Source: an uncultured Erythrobacter sp. (GTDB lineage: Bacteria; Pseudomonadota; Alphaproteobacteria; Sphingomonadales; Sphingomonadaceae). From it: 64,000 nt of DNA. The position numbers and the translations under genes are program-made. The notes beneath the pieces were generated by a model. The model made no database searches. It saw only the letters and a program-made list of their open reading frames with translations, and was not told the DNA's origin. The number at the start of each line of letters is the position of its first letter. Positions within the stretch are counted from its first letter, which is position 1. Positions 28,220-36,777 of the stretch are shown one piece after another. The stretch is from assembly GCA_947501005.1 (NCBI GenBank), contig CANMTU010000001.1:892501-956500 (forward strand), in the 5' to 3' direction.

Positions 28220-29422
28220 TTGCAGCATTTTTCCGACGCCAAGGCTGTAGTCCGCGCGCTTTCGCCGGACGAACCGATTATCCTCAACCGCCCGCACGCC
28301 GCGGCGCGCGCGGCGCGTTTCTTCGTCGAGACGTTTCCCGGCAAATCGCTCTATGCGGTGAAGGCGAACCCGTCGCCCGATTTGATCGAGATCCTGTGGG
28401 CGAACGGGGTGACCCATTACGATGTCGCCTCGATCGCCGAGGTCCGGCTGGTACGCGGCCTGCTGCCCGAGGCCGTGCTGTGCTTCATGCATCCGGTGAA
28501 GTCGCCCGGCGCGATCCGCGAGGCGTATTTCGAGCATGGGGTGAAGACCTTCAGCCTCGATTCCTCCGAGGAACTGGCCAAGATCGTCGATGCGACGCGC
28601 GGGGCGGATGGCGAGCCCGCCGCCGACCTGCGGCTGTGCGTGCGTCTGCGCGTCTCCAGCGAGTATTCAGAACTCAGCCTTGCCAGCAAGTTCGGCTGCG
28701 ACCTGACCGAGGCGCCGCTGCTGCTGCAGGAAAGCCGGCAATATGCCGACTGGCTCGGCGTGTGCTTCCATGTCGGCAGCCAGGCTATGAGCCCGTTCGC
28801 CTATGTTCAGGCGCTGGACCGCACGCGCGCGGCCATTGCCGAGGCTTCGGTGGTGATCGACATGATCGACGTCGGCGGGGGTTTCCCCAGCGTCTATCCC
28901 GGCATGGAGCCGCCGCCGCTGGAAGATTACTTCAAGATCATCCATCAGCATTTCTACGCGCTGCCCATCGCCTACAATGCCGAGTTGTGGTGTGAGCCGG
29001 GCCGCGCGCTGTGTGCCGAATATTCCAGCCTCGTGGTGAAGGTCGAGAAGCGCCGGGGCGAGGAACTCTACATCAACGACGGCGCCTATGGCGCGTTGTT
29101 CGATGCCGCGCATGTGGACTGGAAATTCCCCGTCCGCGCGTTGGAGGACGACCTTATCAAGCCGGAAATGGACTTCGCCTTCTACGGCCCGACCTGCGAC
29201 GATGCCGACTACATGCCCGGCCCCTTCGCCTTGCCGTCGGACATTCAGGCGGGCGACTTCATCGAGATCGGCATGCTCGGCGCCTATGGCGCGGCGATGA
29301 AGACCGACTTCAACGGCTTCGGCGCGGCACAGCGCATCGTGGTTGCGGACGAACCGATGGCCAGCCTCTACGACGGCAGCCGCAAACGCCCCGCGGCGGA
29401 CAATGTGGTGAGCTTGCGGTAG
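28220..29422 (+). CDS. Fold-III ornithine/lysine decarboxylase
   Basis: A 400-residue PLP decarboxylase of the eukaryotic-like ODC family. PLP Lys48 is in SLYAVKANPSP. HVGSQAMSP, the phosphate loop DVGGGFPSVYPG, WCEPGRALCAE and the cross-dimer GPTCDDADYM are all present. It makes putrescine or cadaverine. No ATG lies at the homologous start; TTG 28220 sits 9 nt after AGGGGG, and a TTG at 28175 is a weaker alternative inside the leader. Together with nspC and the speF-like leader it forms a polyamine locus. Confidence 0.9.
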   Translation: MQHFSDAKAVVRALSPDEPIILNRPHAAARAARFFVETFPGKSLYAVKANPSPDLIEILWANGVTHYDVASIAEVRLVRGLLPEAVLCFMHPVKSPGAIREAYFEHGVKTFSLDSSEELAKIVDATRGADGEPAADLRLCVRLRVSSEYSELSLASKFGCDLTEAPLLLQESRQYADWLGVCFHVGSQAMSPFAYVQALDRTRAAIAEASVVIDMIDVGGGFPSVYPGMEPPPLEDYFKIIHQHFYALPIAYNAELWCEPGRALCAEYSSLVVKVEKRRGEELYINDGAYGALFDAAHVDWKFPVRALEDDLIKPEMDFAFYGPTCDDADYMPGPFALPSDIQAGDFIEIGMLGAYGAAMKTDFNGFGAAQRIVVADEPMASLYDGSRKRPAADNVVSLR

Positions 29423-29489
29423 GGATACGTTTCGCCGCCGACTTGTCGTGATTGTCCTTCAGGACTGCGCAAGCACATCGGAGCGAACG

Positions 29490-30155
29490 ATGAACGACCA
29501 TTCGGTGACTGATTTCACAGTCAACGGTGCGATGCTTTATAAGGGTGCGATACAATCGTGTATCGCAGACCTGCTCCGGGTGGTTGCGCAGCTGCCGCAA
29601 AACGCCGCAGGCGTTCGCTTGCATGGGGTGAGTGCGCTCAAACCTATTCTGGCCACGGACGGGCTGATAGGAAGCATCGCGGCAAAGGTGCTGGGTATGT
29701 CAGCCCGACCGGTAAGGGCTGTCCTGTTCGACAAGTCGGCGGGAAGGAATTGGGCGCTTGGATGGCACCAGGATCGAACAATCTGTATCAAGGACAAGCG
29801 AGAGGCGCTCGGGTTCGGTCCTTGGACAGTCAAAGGCGGGATGCACCACGTTGCGCCGCCGTTCGACCTGCTTACGCGTATGATCACCTTGAGAGCGCAT
29901 CTGGACGATGTGCCTGAAACGAATGCGCCGCTTCTGATAGCGCCGGGCTCTCACGCGCTCGGAAGGATAGGCGTCGATCAAGTCGACGACGTTGTCAGAC
30001 GCTGCGGAACGGCAACCTGCCCTGCGGAAGCCGGAGACGTATGGCTCTACGCAACACCGATTCTTCACGCTTCCGCGGCAGCTTCCAAGTCGGCAAGTCG
30101 AAGAGTGCTACAGGTCGATTTCGCTGCGGAGGAACTTCCGCATGGTCTTGAATAG
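29490..30155 (+). CDS. Phytanoyl-CoA dioxygenase (PhyH) family protein
   Basis: A 221-residue cupin-fold protein of the Fe(II)/2-oxoglutarate dioxygenase type. The facial-triad start is HQD in WALGWHQDRTI, and the distal His is in PILHASAA, followed by a basic SASRRVLQVDF that could bind 2-oxoglutarate. The region between (GMHHVAPPFDLLTRMITLRAHLDD split over about 30 residues) is typical of PhyH. Substrate unknown. The gene is less GC-rich than its neighbours. ATG 29490 follows GGAGCGA. Confidence 0.75.
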   Translation: MNDHSVTDFTVNGAMLYKGAIQSCIADLLRVVAQLPQNAAGVRLHGVSALKPILATDGLIGSIAAKVLGMSARPVRAVLFDKSAGRNWALGWHQDRTICIKDKREALGFGPWTVKGGMHHVAPPFDLLTRMITLRAHLDDVPETNAPLLIAPGSHALGRIGVDQVDDVVRRCGTATCPAEAGDVWLYATPILHASAAASKSASRRVLQVDFAAEELPHGLE

Positions 30156-30190
30156 TTGGGCGTTTAGGGTCGTCAATTCACCGCGAACCC

Positions 30191-30883
30191 TCACTCAAAC
30201 CCTACAAACCGCGCCGCTTCGTCCATTCCCTTGCGCTCGCTTACGACAGCATTCGCCGGAAAGTCCTCGTCCGGCCAGCCGAGGGCGATGCATATCATTA
30301 TCACCTGATCCTCAGGAATGCCCGCGTTCTCGCGCACCACCGGGCTTTGCATGATGCCTTGGGAGTTGATCACGCAGCCGAGCCCGCGCGACCAGGCGGC
30401 GTTGACCACCGCGTTGGTGACCGCGCCGCAGTCGAACGGGGCGATGTCGCTGCCGAGCAGCGCGCGATCATAGGTGACGACGATGCTTACCGGCGCGTCG
30501 AACTGGCGGAAGCCGCGCAGTACCCAGTCCTGCCGCCGCTCCTTGTCGTCGCGTTCGATGCCCATGGCGCCGAACAATTGCCTGGCGACACCGATCTGGC
30601 GTTCGCGATGGGCGGGATGCTGCCCGTCATGCCGACGGAACTCGCGGCTGTCGGGCTTGCCGGCGAGGATGCCTTGCGTATTGCCTTCGCGGATCGCATC
30701 GAGCGGGGCGCCGGTGACGACGGTGAAATGCCAGCACTGGTTGTTGAACGAGGAGGGCGCCCGCATGGCGAGTTCCAGCACCTCCTCGATCAGTTCGCGG
30801 GGGACCGGCTTGTCGAGGAAGCCGCGGATCGAGCGGCGGCCGGTTACGACCGCGTCATAGGATTGCTGTGCCGGTTTTGTCAT
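30191..30883 (-). CDS. Nitroreductase family protein
   Basis: A 230-residue FMN-dependent nitroreductase. The N-terminal FMN-binding RRSIRGFLDKPVPRELIEEVLELA, MRAPSSFNNQCW, the middle GAVTNAVVNAAWSRGLGCVI and the C-terminal IALGWPDED match the family. The natural substrate is unknown. I choose ATG 30883; 30901 is possible. It is convergent with the PhyH-type gene. Confidence 0.9.
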   Translation of the reverse strand: MTKPAQQSYDAVVTGRRSIRGFLDKPVPRELIEEVLELAMRAPSSFNNQCWHFTVVTGAPLDAIREGNTQGILAGKPDSREFRRHDGQHPAHRERQIGVARQLFGAMGIERDDKERRQDWVLRGFRQFDAPVSIVVTYDRALLGSDIAPFDCGAVTNAVVNAAWSRGLGCVINSQGIMQSPVVRENAGIPEDQVIMICIALGWPDEDFPANAVVSERKGMDEAARFVGFE

Positions 30884-30913
30884 CGCCGCAGCTTGCCGCA
30901 AGCGGCGCGAGCG

Positions 30914-32131
30914 TCAAGAGCGGGCTTTGGGCAGGCAGCGCGCAGAGACGGGGGCCTCCCACATGGCGCAGTCGAAGAAGATGGCTTCCTTCCCGGCGTC
31001 GGTTTCCGGAAGGAAGCTGAAGCGCAGCGCGTTGCGGGCGGCGGCGGGCAGAGGCAGGCCATCGGGAATGGCGCCGGCCTCGCTCCACCCCATGACCTGG
31101 CAATAACGGTCGCCGGGGCATAGCCGGCGCGCGCGCACGATCAGGGTGGCGGGATCGTCGGCGCTGGAAACCAGCACGAAATGCACCCCGGGGGCGGGCG
31201 ATTTCTCGCCCCCGCCGCCGGCCGCTTTCGCCTCTTCGTCGACCGAAGACACGGTCTTCACCGCCTCGCCCGCTTCGCTCAGCAGGGTGTTGTCCATCGG
31301 CGGGCGCGCGATGGACGAGGCGAGGCGGCGCAGGGCGGCGGGGTCGGGCTCGTTGCCGCCATACCGGGCCGAGAGCGCCTGCGGCGTACCCCAGAAGCCA
31401 CGCCATTTGAGGAATAGGTGCGGCCCGACCCGGGCCACCTTGTCGAGCTTGGGGCTCCACCACGGGTAGACGTAGTCCGCGTGATAGTGGGTCGCATTGC
31501 CGACAGTCTGGTCGACCTTTCCGCCGAGCGCCTCCTTCGCGCGGGCGCGGGCGGGGTTCAGCAGATAAGCCGGGTAGGAACGTGCGAGCGATCCATCGCA
31601 GGTGAAGGTGAACTGACACCCGGTGCGGCGCTGCGAGCCTTCGAAGACCACGCCGCATACGGTGTTGGCGAAGGCAGGATGGCGCACCCGGTTCAGGACG
31701 ACCTGCATCACCGCCCGCTGATCCGCCGCGCCGCCGCCCGCCTCGGCCAGGGCGACGAGCGAGAGGCAGTCCTCGGCCCGCGCCCGGTCGGTGGCGGATC
31801 CGCGGAAGACGAACGGCTTGGCGGTGCCGAGTTTGCCCGATGCGATGGGAATGGCGCCATTCTTAGCCTGCGCCGAAGACGGATCGAGCTGCGACCACGC
31901 GACAGCCTCGCTGGTGGCGGTGGCGGGAAGATCTTCGAGGTCTTCCGCCGTCTCCGGTGCGGGTACCGGCGCGTCCTCCTCGCCTGCCTGCGCGACGGAC
32001 GCCCCGGCGGCATCGTCCTGCGCGGCGTCGCGCCCGAACAGCGCCAGCCCGGCGACAACGGCGAGCAGAAACAGCCCGACGCCGAGCAGGGGCAGATTGG
32101 CACGCAGGAAGGAGCGGAGATTGGCGATCAT
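30914..32131 (-). CDS. Cell wall hydrolase, SleB family
   Basis: A 405-residue membrane-anchored protein. An N-terminal transmembrane helix (about 13-32) is followed by an acidic Ala/Pro-rich linker and a SleB/CwlJ hydrolase domain at about residues 120-250. The domain shows SLVALAEAGGGAADQRAVMQ with the expected Glu, LNRVRHPAF, CQFTFTCDG and NATHYHADYVYPWWS. SleB domains are lytic transglycosylases; in non-sporeformers they probably remodel peptidoglycan. The C-terminal 150 residues have no recognised domain. Confidence 0.87.
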   Translation of the reverse strand: MIANLRSFLRANLPLLGVGLFLLAVVAGLALFGRDAAQDDAAGASVAQAGEEDAPVPAPETAEDLEDLPATATSEAVAWSQLDPSSAQAKNGAIPIASGKLGTAKPFVFRGSATDRARAEDCLSLVALAEAGGGAADQRAVMQVVLNRVRHPAFANTVCGVVFEGSQRRTGCQFTFTCDGSLARSYPAYLLNPARARAKEALGGKVDQTVGNATHYHADYVYPWWSPKLDKVARVGPHLFLKWRGFWGTPQALSARYGGNEPDPAALRRLASSIARPPMDNTLLSEAGEAVKTVSSVDEEAKAAGGGGEKSPAPGVHFVLVSSADDPATLIVRARRLCPGDRYCQVMGWSEAGAIPDGLPLPAAARNALRFSFLPETDAGKEAIFFDCAMWEAPVSARCLPKARS

Positions 32132-32216
32132 GAGAAGGTAACCACCTTCAACGCCGCTTGCCCGATTAAGTGCCGGCGATGCGCGAAACAGGCGATCGGC
32201 CCGGCGGCAATGCCCG

Positions 32217-33437
32217 TCAGGCGGCGCGCGCGACGGCGATGTCGAGCCGGTCCCACACTTCCACCAGTGCGGCGACCAGATCGTCCATCATTGTCTCGGT
32301 ATGGGCGGGGCCGGGGGTGAAGCGCAGGCGTTCGGTGCCGCGCGGAACGGTGGGAAAATTGATCGGCTGCACATAGACGCCGTATTCAGCGAGCAGGATG
32401 TCGCTGATCTTCTTCGCCCGCACCGGGTCGCCGATCATCAGCGGCACGATATGGGTGACGCTGTCCATCACCGGCAGGCCAGCGTCGCGCATCTTCTGCT
32501 TGAGCAGGTGCGCGGCCGCCTGCTGTGCGTCGCGCTCTTCCGAGGATTGCTTCAGATGCTTCACCGCCGCCAGCACGCCCGCGACCAGCACCGGGCTGAG
32601 CGAGGTGGTGAAGATGAAGCCGGGGGCGTAGGAACGGATGCAGTCGATCACCCGGGTATCGGCGGCGATGTAGCCGCCCATCACGCCGAACGCCTTGCCC
32701 AGCGTACCCTCGATGATGTCGATCCGGTGGGCAGCCTCGTCACGCTCGGTGATGCCGCCGCCGCGCGGGCCGTACATGCCGACCGCGTGGACCTCGTCGA
32801 TATAGGTTAGCGCGTTGTACTGTTCCGCCAGGTCGCAGATCGCGTGGACGGGCGCGACGTCGCCATCCATCGAATAGACGCTCTCGAAGGCGATCAGCTT
32901 GGGCGTCGCCGGGTCCTCGGCGGCGAGCAGTTCTTCGAGATGGGCGAGATCGTTGTGGCGGAAGACCCGCTTCTCGCAGCCGGAATTGCGGATGCCGGCG
33001 ATCATGCTGGCATGGTTCAATTCGTCGGAGAAGATGACGCAGCCGGGCAGCAGCTTGGCGAGGGTCGACAGCGTCGCGTCGTTCGACACATAGCCGCTGG
33101 TGAACAGCAGTGCGCCGTCCTTGCCGTGGAGGTCGGCAAGCTCGCGTTCGAGCTCGACATGCAGATGCGTGTTGCCGCCGATATTGCGCGTGCCGCCCGA
33201 ACCGGCGCCGACATCGTGCAGCGCCTCTTCCATCGCGGCGACGACCTTGGGATGCTGGCCCATCGCGAGATAGTCGTTCGAACACCAGACGGTGATCGGC
33301 TTGGGGCCGTTATGCCCGGCGAAGCAGCGCGCATTGGGGAACGCGCCCTTGTTGCGCATGATATCGATGAAAACCCGGTAGCGCCCTTCGGAGTGGAGAC
33401 GGTCGATCGCCTCGTCGAATATCTGTCCGTAATTCAC
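32217..33437 (-). CDS. hemA: 5-aminolevulinate synthase
   Basis: A 406-residue fold-I PLP enzyme joining glycine and succinyl-CoA, the alphaproteobacterial (C5-free, Shemin) entry to haem. It shows [45 protein letters not shown] and the PLP-lysine motif [14 protein letters not shown]. The start at GTG 33437 (VNYGQIF) gives the usual length; the upstream frame is spurious. The propionyl-CoA route in this window would feed it succinyl-CoA. A 17-nt perfect palindrome lies about 90 nt upstream. Confidence 0.95.
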   Translation of the reverse strand: MNYGQIFDEAIDRLHSEGRYRVFIDIMRNKGAFPNARCFAGHNGPKPITVWCSNDYLAMGQHPKVVAAMEEALHDVGAGSGGTRNIGGNTHLHVELERELADLHGKDGALLFTSGYVSNDATLSTLAKLLPGCVIFSDELNHASMIAGIRNSGCEKRVFRHNDLAHLEELLAAEDPATPKLIAFESVYSMDGDVAPVHAICDLAEQYNALTYIDEVHAVGMYGPRGGGITERDEAAHRIDIIEGTLGKAFGVMGGYIAADTRVIDCIRSYAPGFIFTTSLSPVLVAGVLAAVKHLKQSSEERDAQQAAAHLLKQKMRDAGLPVMDSVTHIVPLMIGDPVRAKKISDILLAEYGVYVQPINFPTVPRGTERLRFTPGPAHTETMMDDLVAALVEVWDRLDIAVARAA

Positions 33438-33523
33438 GCTTGCACCGATTATCTGCGTCGCACGAGGGCGGCAATTGGTGAAGCGCACATAGGACCTTCC
33501 GCCCGCTTTCGCCACCGCGATCT

Positions 33524-33540
33524 TTGCGAACGATTCGCAA
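33524..33540. promoter_or_regulatory. Palindrome upstream of hemA (possible operator)
   Basis: TTGCGAA, CGA, TTCGCAA: a perfect 7-bp inverted repeat around 3 nt, between the end of murI and hemA and 87-103 nt upstream of the hemA GTG. The size fits a dimeric regulator site. It is not the FNR consensus. Confidence 0.4.
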
Positions 33541-33544
33541 GGGA

Positions 33545-34390
33545 TCAGAAGGCAATGAGGTCGCAGAGGTCAAAGCGGGACAGCGCATCCTCCAGCCGGC
33601 GGAAGTCGGCGAGGTCCCCGGTCGTCACCGCGCGATCGGGTGTCGTGCGCGCGAATCCCTGACCTTCGAGCAAGTGGGCGACCCGGCGTGCGATCCCCTG
33701 CGAGCCATCGACGAAGGCGACATTCGGGCCGAACGCCGCGCGCAGTTCCGGCTCCAGCAGGGGGAAGTGCGTGCAGGCGAGGACGACCGTGTCGATCTCG
33801 CCGCCATGATGCTGCAGGACGAGGCCTTTCACCGCCTGCGCCACTGCATCCACGCTGATCGTGGCGCCGCGCAGTTTGGCCTCGGCCAGCGGGACCAGCC
33901 CGTTCGCGCCGTGGCGCAGCAGGCGTTTGCCGACTGCGAATTGATGCTCGAGATCGTCGACATAGGCCTGCCGCATCGTCGCCTCGGTGCCGAGCAGGCC
34001 GAACACGCCGGTCTTCGTTAGCGCGGCGGCGGTCTTGATCGCGGGCACCGTGCCGACGATCGGCAGTTCCAGCACGTCGCGCACCATGCCGAGCGCGATC
34101 GTGCTCGCCGTGTTGCAGGCGATGCAGACGAGGCGGGGCTGATACCGTTCCGCCATCCGGCCCAGCAGACCGGCGACCCTTGCCGCGATCTCCGCCTCGC
34201 TCTTGGTGCCATAGGGCAGGCCGGCCATGTCGGCGGCATAGATCACCGGCGCCTGCGGCAACAGCTTGCGCAATTCGCCCAGCACGGTGAGCCCGCCCAC
34301 GCCGGAATCGAACAGCAGGATGGGGGAATCTGGGCGCAATGTTTCTTCCGTTCGTCCGAAGCCTGTCGAAGGACTGTTTTTCTTATCCAT
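33545..34390 (-). CDS. murI: Glutamate racemase
   Basis: A 281-residue racemase supplying D-Glu for peptidoglycan. It shows [14 protein letters not shown], the first catalytic Cys in [17 protein letters not shown] and the second Cys in [13 protein letters not shown]. The annotated N-terminus from ATG 34390 ([17 protein letters not shown]) is encoded by a REP-like repeat. A TTG at 34339 would remove it and start 7 residues before FDSGVGG, as in most MurI. The core identity is certain; the start is not. Confidence 0.93.
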   Translation of the reverse strand: MDKKNSPSTGFGRTEETLRPDSPILLFDSGVGGLTVLGELRKLLPQAPVIYAADMAGLPYGTKSEAEIAARVAGLLGRMAERYQPRLVCIACNTASTIALGMVRDVLELPIVGTVPAIKTAAALTKTGVFGLLGTEATMRQAYVDDLEHQFAVGKRLLRHGANGLVPLAEAKLRGATISVDAVAQAVKGLVLQHHGGEIDTVVLACTHFPLLEPELRAAFGPNVAFVDGSQGIARRVAHLLEGQGFARTTPDRAVTTGDLADFRRLEDALSRFDLCDLIAF

Positions 34391-34440
34391 TCCGGCCCTA
34401 AAAGAAACGGCCGCCCTTCGACAAGCTCGGGGCGAACGGT
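34348..34440. repeat. REP pair in inverted orientation (REPIN-like)
   Basis: Two copies face each other: CCGTTCG-GTCC..TGTCGAA-GGAC at 34348-34375, and on the other strand CCGTTCG-CCCC..TTGTCGAAGGGC read from 34439 down to 34411. The gap holds TTTTTCTTAT. The left copy lies within the first codons of murI and the right copy ends just before plsY. Confidence 0.65.
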
Positions 34441-34453
34441 TAGAGGCTGGGTT

Positions 34454-35107
34454 ATGGAATTCGGGGCAATCACGATCACCACGCTCTGGGCTGCGCTGCT
34501 GGGCTATGCCTTCGGCTCGATCCCGTTCGGCCTCATCCTCACGCGGCTCGCCGGCAAGGGCGATGTGCGCAAGCAGGGCAGCGGCAATATCGGGGCGACC
34601 AACGTGCTGCGCACCGGATCGAAGGGGTTGGCTGCGGGCACGCTGCTGCTCGATCTGGCGAAGGGGTTGATACCCGTTCTGCTTGCCGGTGAGATCTGGT
34701 GGCGTCTGGAGGGGAATGAACAGCTCCATCCTCTCGACTGGCAATTCATCGCATCGCCCGAGGCCGCCGCCGCCCTGGGAGCGGTTATCGGTCACTGCTT
34801 TCCTATCTGGCTGGGCTTCAAAGGGGGGAAAGGCGTCGCGACCAATGCAGGCGTCAGCTTCGGTCTCGCGTGGCCGATAGGGCTTGTCTATGCAGTGACC
34901 TGGATCGGTGTTCTGGCCATTTTCCGCATTTCGTCGCTCGCCGGAATGGCTGCGGTGGTGGCGGCTGCGGCGGGGGCGGTTCTCCTTGGCTACAAGCAGT
35001 TTTTCCCCGCTTTGGCTTTGATCGCCCTGCTGATCGTCTTCCTGCACCGCGCCAATATCGCCCGCCTGATGGCCGGAACCGAACCGCGGGTCGGCGCGAA
35101 GAAATGA
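34454..35107 (+). CDS. plsY: Glycerol-3-phosphate acyltransferase PlsY
   Basis: A 217-residue integral membrane acyltransferase using acyl-phosphate to make lysophosphatidate. The three active loops are visible: GSIPFGLI, GSGNIGATNVLR and HCFPIWLGFKGGKGVAT. Hydrophobic segments predict five to seven transmembrane helices. The stop overlaps the dprA start by 4 nt. The start lies just after a REP copy. Confidence 0.95.
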   Translation: MEFGAITITTLWAALLGYAFGSIPFGLILTRLAGKGDVRKQGSGNIGATNVLRTGSKGLAAGTLLLDLAKGLIPVLLAGEIWWRLEGNEQLHPLDWQFIASPEAAAALGAVIGHCFPIWLGFKGGKGVATNAGVSFGLAWPIGLVYAVTWIGVLAIFRISSLAGMAAVVAAAAGAVLLGYKQFFPALALIALLIVFLHRANIARLMAGTEPRVGAKK

Positions 35108-36225
35108 GCCTGCTCGCGGCGGCGGAACTGACGCAGGCGGAGGCGTTCGCGCGCATTCGCCTGCTGCGTTCGCCGAATATCGGGCCGGTCAGCTACGCGG
35201 TGCTGCTCGGCCGTTTCGGCACGGCGCAGGCTGCTTTGGATGCCTTGCCCGACCTGACCGGACGCGGCGGCAAGCCCTACCGTATCGCTTCCGTCGCCGG
35301 GATCGAGCGCGAGGTCGATGCGGTGCGCAAGGCCGGGGCGCGGTATCTGTTCCACGACCAGCCGGGCTATCCGCCGCTGCTGGCCGAAACCACCGGGGCC
35401 CCGCCGATCCTGACCTATCGCGGCGACCTTGCGCTCGCGGCCCGGCCATGCGTGGCGCTGGTCGGCGCGCGCAATGCCAGCGCGGCGGCGGTGCGTCTGG
35501 CGCGCGATTTCGGGGCGGGGCTGGCCGAAGCGGGTCTCACCGTCGTTTCGGGCCTCGCACGCGGCATCGACGGGGCGGCGCATGAAGGGGCGTTGCACAG
35601 CGCAGCGGGCCCGAGCACCATCGGCGTGATCGCCAGCGGGATCGACATCGCCTATCCCCCGCAGCACGCCGACTTGCAGGAGCGGATCGCGAACGAAGCT
35701 TTGCTGCTCGCCGAACAGCCGCCAGGCACCGAACCGCGTGCCAGCCACTTTCCCAGCCGCAATCGCATCATCGCGGGGCTGTCGGCGGGAACGCTGGTGG
35801 TCGAGGCGGCGGTGAAATCCGGCAGCCTCATCACCGCGCGATTGGCGGGCGAGGCGGGGCGCGAGGTCATGGCCATTCCCGGCAGCCCGCTCGAGCCGCG
35901 GAGCCACGGCTGCAATCACCTAATCCGCGAAGGCGCCGTGCTGGTGCAGACACCGGAGGACGTGGCGGAAATGCTCTCCGGCTTCGACGGAACCCCGCGC
36001 TCGACCTTCCGCGAACCGGTTACCCCGTTCGACTATGCGCCCGAAGACCTCGCCGAGGCGGAACCGGCCGCCATCGCCAGCCTGCTGACCAGCGCACCGA
36101 TCGCGGTGGACGAACTTGTGCGCCAGTCGGGCCAGGGCGCGGCGGCGGTGCAACTGGCGCTGATGGAACTGGAGATCGCCGGCCGGCTGGAACGCCATGC
36201 CGGGGGCAGGGTCAGCCTGAGCTGA
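35104..36225 (+). CDS. dprA: DNA-processing protein DprA
   Basis: A 373-residue DprA/Smf protein that loads RecA on incoming single-stranded DNA. A SAM-like N-terminal part (about 15-75) is followed by the extended Rossmann fold with ALVGARNAS, SGLARGIDGAAHEGAL, SGIDIAYPPQH and FPSRNRIIAGLS. A C-terminal winged-helix (DprA_WH) closes it at about 310-370. Its ATG overlaps the plsY stop. Confidence 0.95.
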   Translation: MSLLAAAELTQAEAFARIRLLRSPNIGPVSYAVLLGRFGTAQAALDALPDLTGRGGKPYRIASVAGIEREVDAVRKAGARYLFHDQPGYPPLLAETTGAPPILTYRGDLALAARPCVALVGARNASAAAVRLARDFGAGLAEAGLTVVSGLARGIDGAAHEGALHSAAGPSTIGVIASGIDIAYPPQHADLQERIANEALLLAEQPPGTEPRASHFPSRNRIIAGLSAGTLVVEAAVKSGSLITARLAGEAGREVMAIPGSPLEPRSHGCNHLIREGAVLVQTPEDVAEMLSGFDGTPRSTFREPVTPFDYAPEDLAEAEPAAIASLLTSAPIAVDELVRQSGQGAAAVQLALMELEIAGRLERHAGGRVSLS

Positions 36226-36232
36226 CGCCGGG

Positions 36233-36583
36233 TCAGCGCAGCAGCGCGCGCTGCCGTGCGATTTCGCGCAACCTGTTCTCGGCCTTCGCGATATTGCGGG
36301 CGGTCCGGCGCATGTCCTTCTTCTCGTCCTCGAGCTTGTCCTTCGCGTCCTCGAACGTGTCGCGCGCTTCCTTGACGTCGGAGACATCGTCACGCCGCTC
36401 GTCATAGAGCTTGGCGAGGCGCTTCTCGATCTTGGCGGCATTGCGGTTGAACTGCTCCCACCGCTTCGCGTCCTCGGCGGACACGGTCTTGGGGGCGGTG
36501 ACGATGATCGTCTGCATCTCGTCCTGCGCCATGGCGGCTGCGGGGAGGGTGAGGGAAATGGCGGCGGCAAGAATCTTTCTCAT
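36233..36583 (-). CDS. Periplasmic coiled-coil protein of unknown function
   Basis: A 116-residue protein. A signal peptide ends at AMAQDEMQ (cleavage after about residue 19), and the rest is nearly all charged helix, rich in Lys, Arg, Glu and Asp, typical of a coiled coil. No family is recognised. The ATG at 36583 follows GGTTCTCTTCC-side purines (AAGAGAACC) and restores a clean signal peptide. It is convergent with dprA, 7 nt apart, and divergent from topA. Confidence 0.68.
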   Translation of the reverse strand: MRKILAAAISLTLPAAAMAQDEMQTIIVTAPKTVSAEDAKRWEQFNRNAAKIEKRLAKLYDERRDDVSDVKEARDTFEDAKDKLEDEKKDMRRTARNIAKAENRLREIARQRALLR

Positions 36584-36777
36584 GGAAGAGAACCTTTCTG
36601 TCGTCGGAAAAAGGGGCGGACGCGGCAGCGAAGGCACCGCATGAGGGCCCCATGTGGGGTGCCTGCGCGCGAATGCAAAAAACCGCAGCCCGCATAACCC
36701 GCTTGACGAGCCTTCGCGCCCGCCGCCATTTTCGCGCGTATACGCATACACACACGTAAGGGACGCGCACAGCTCAC

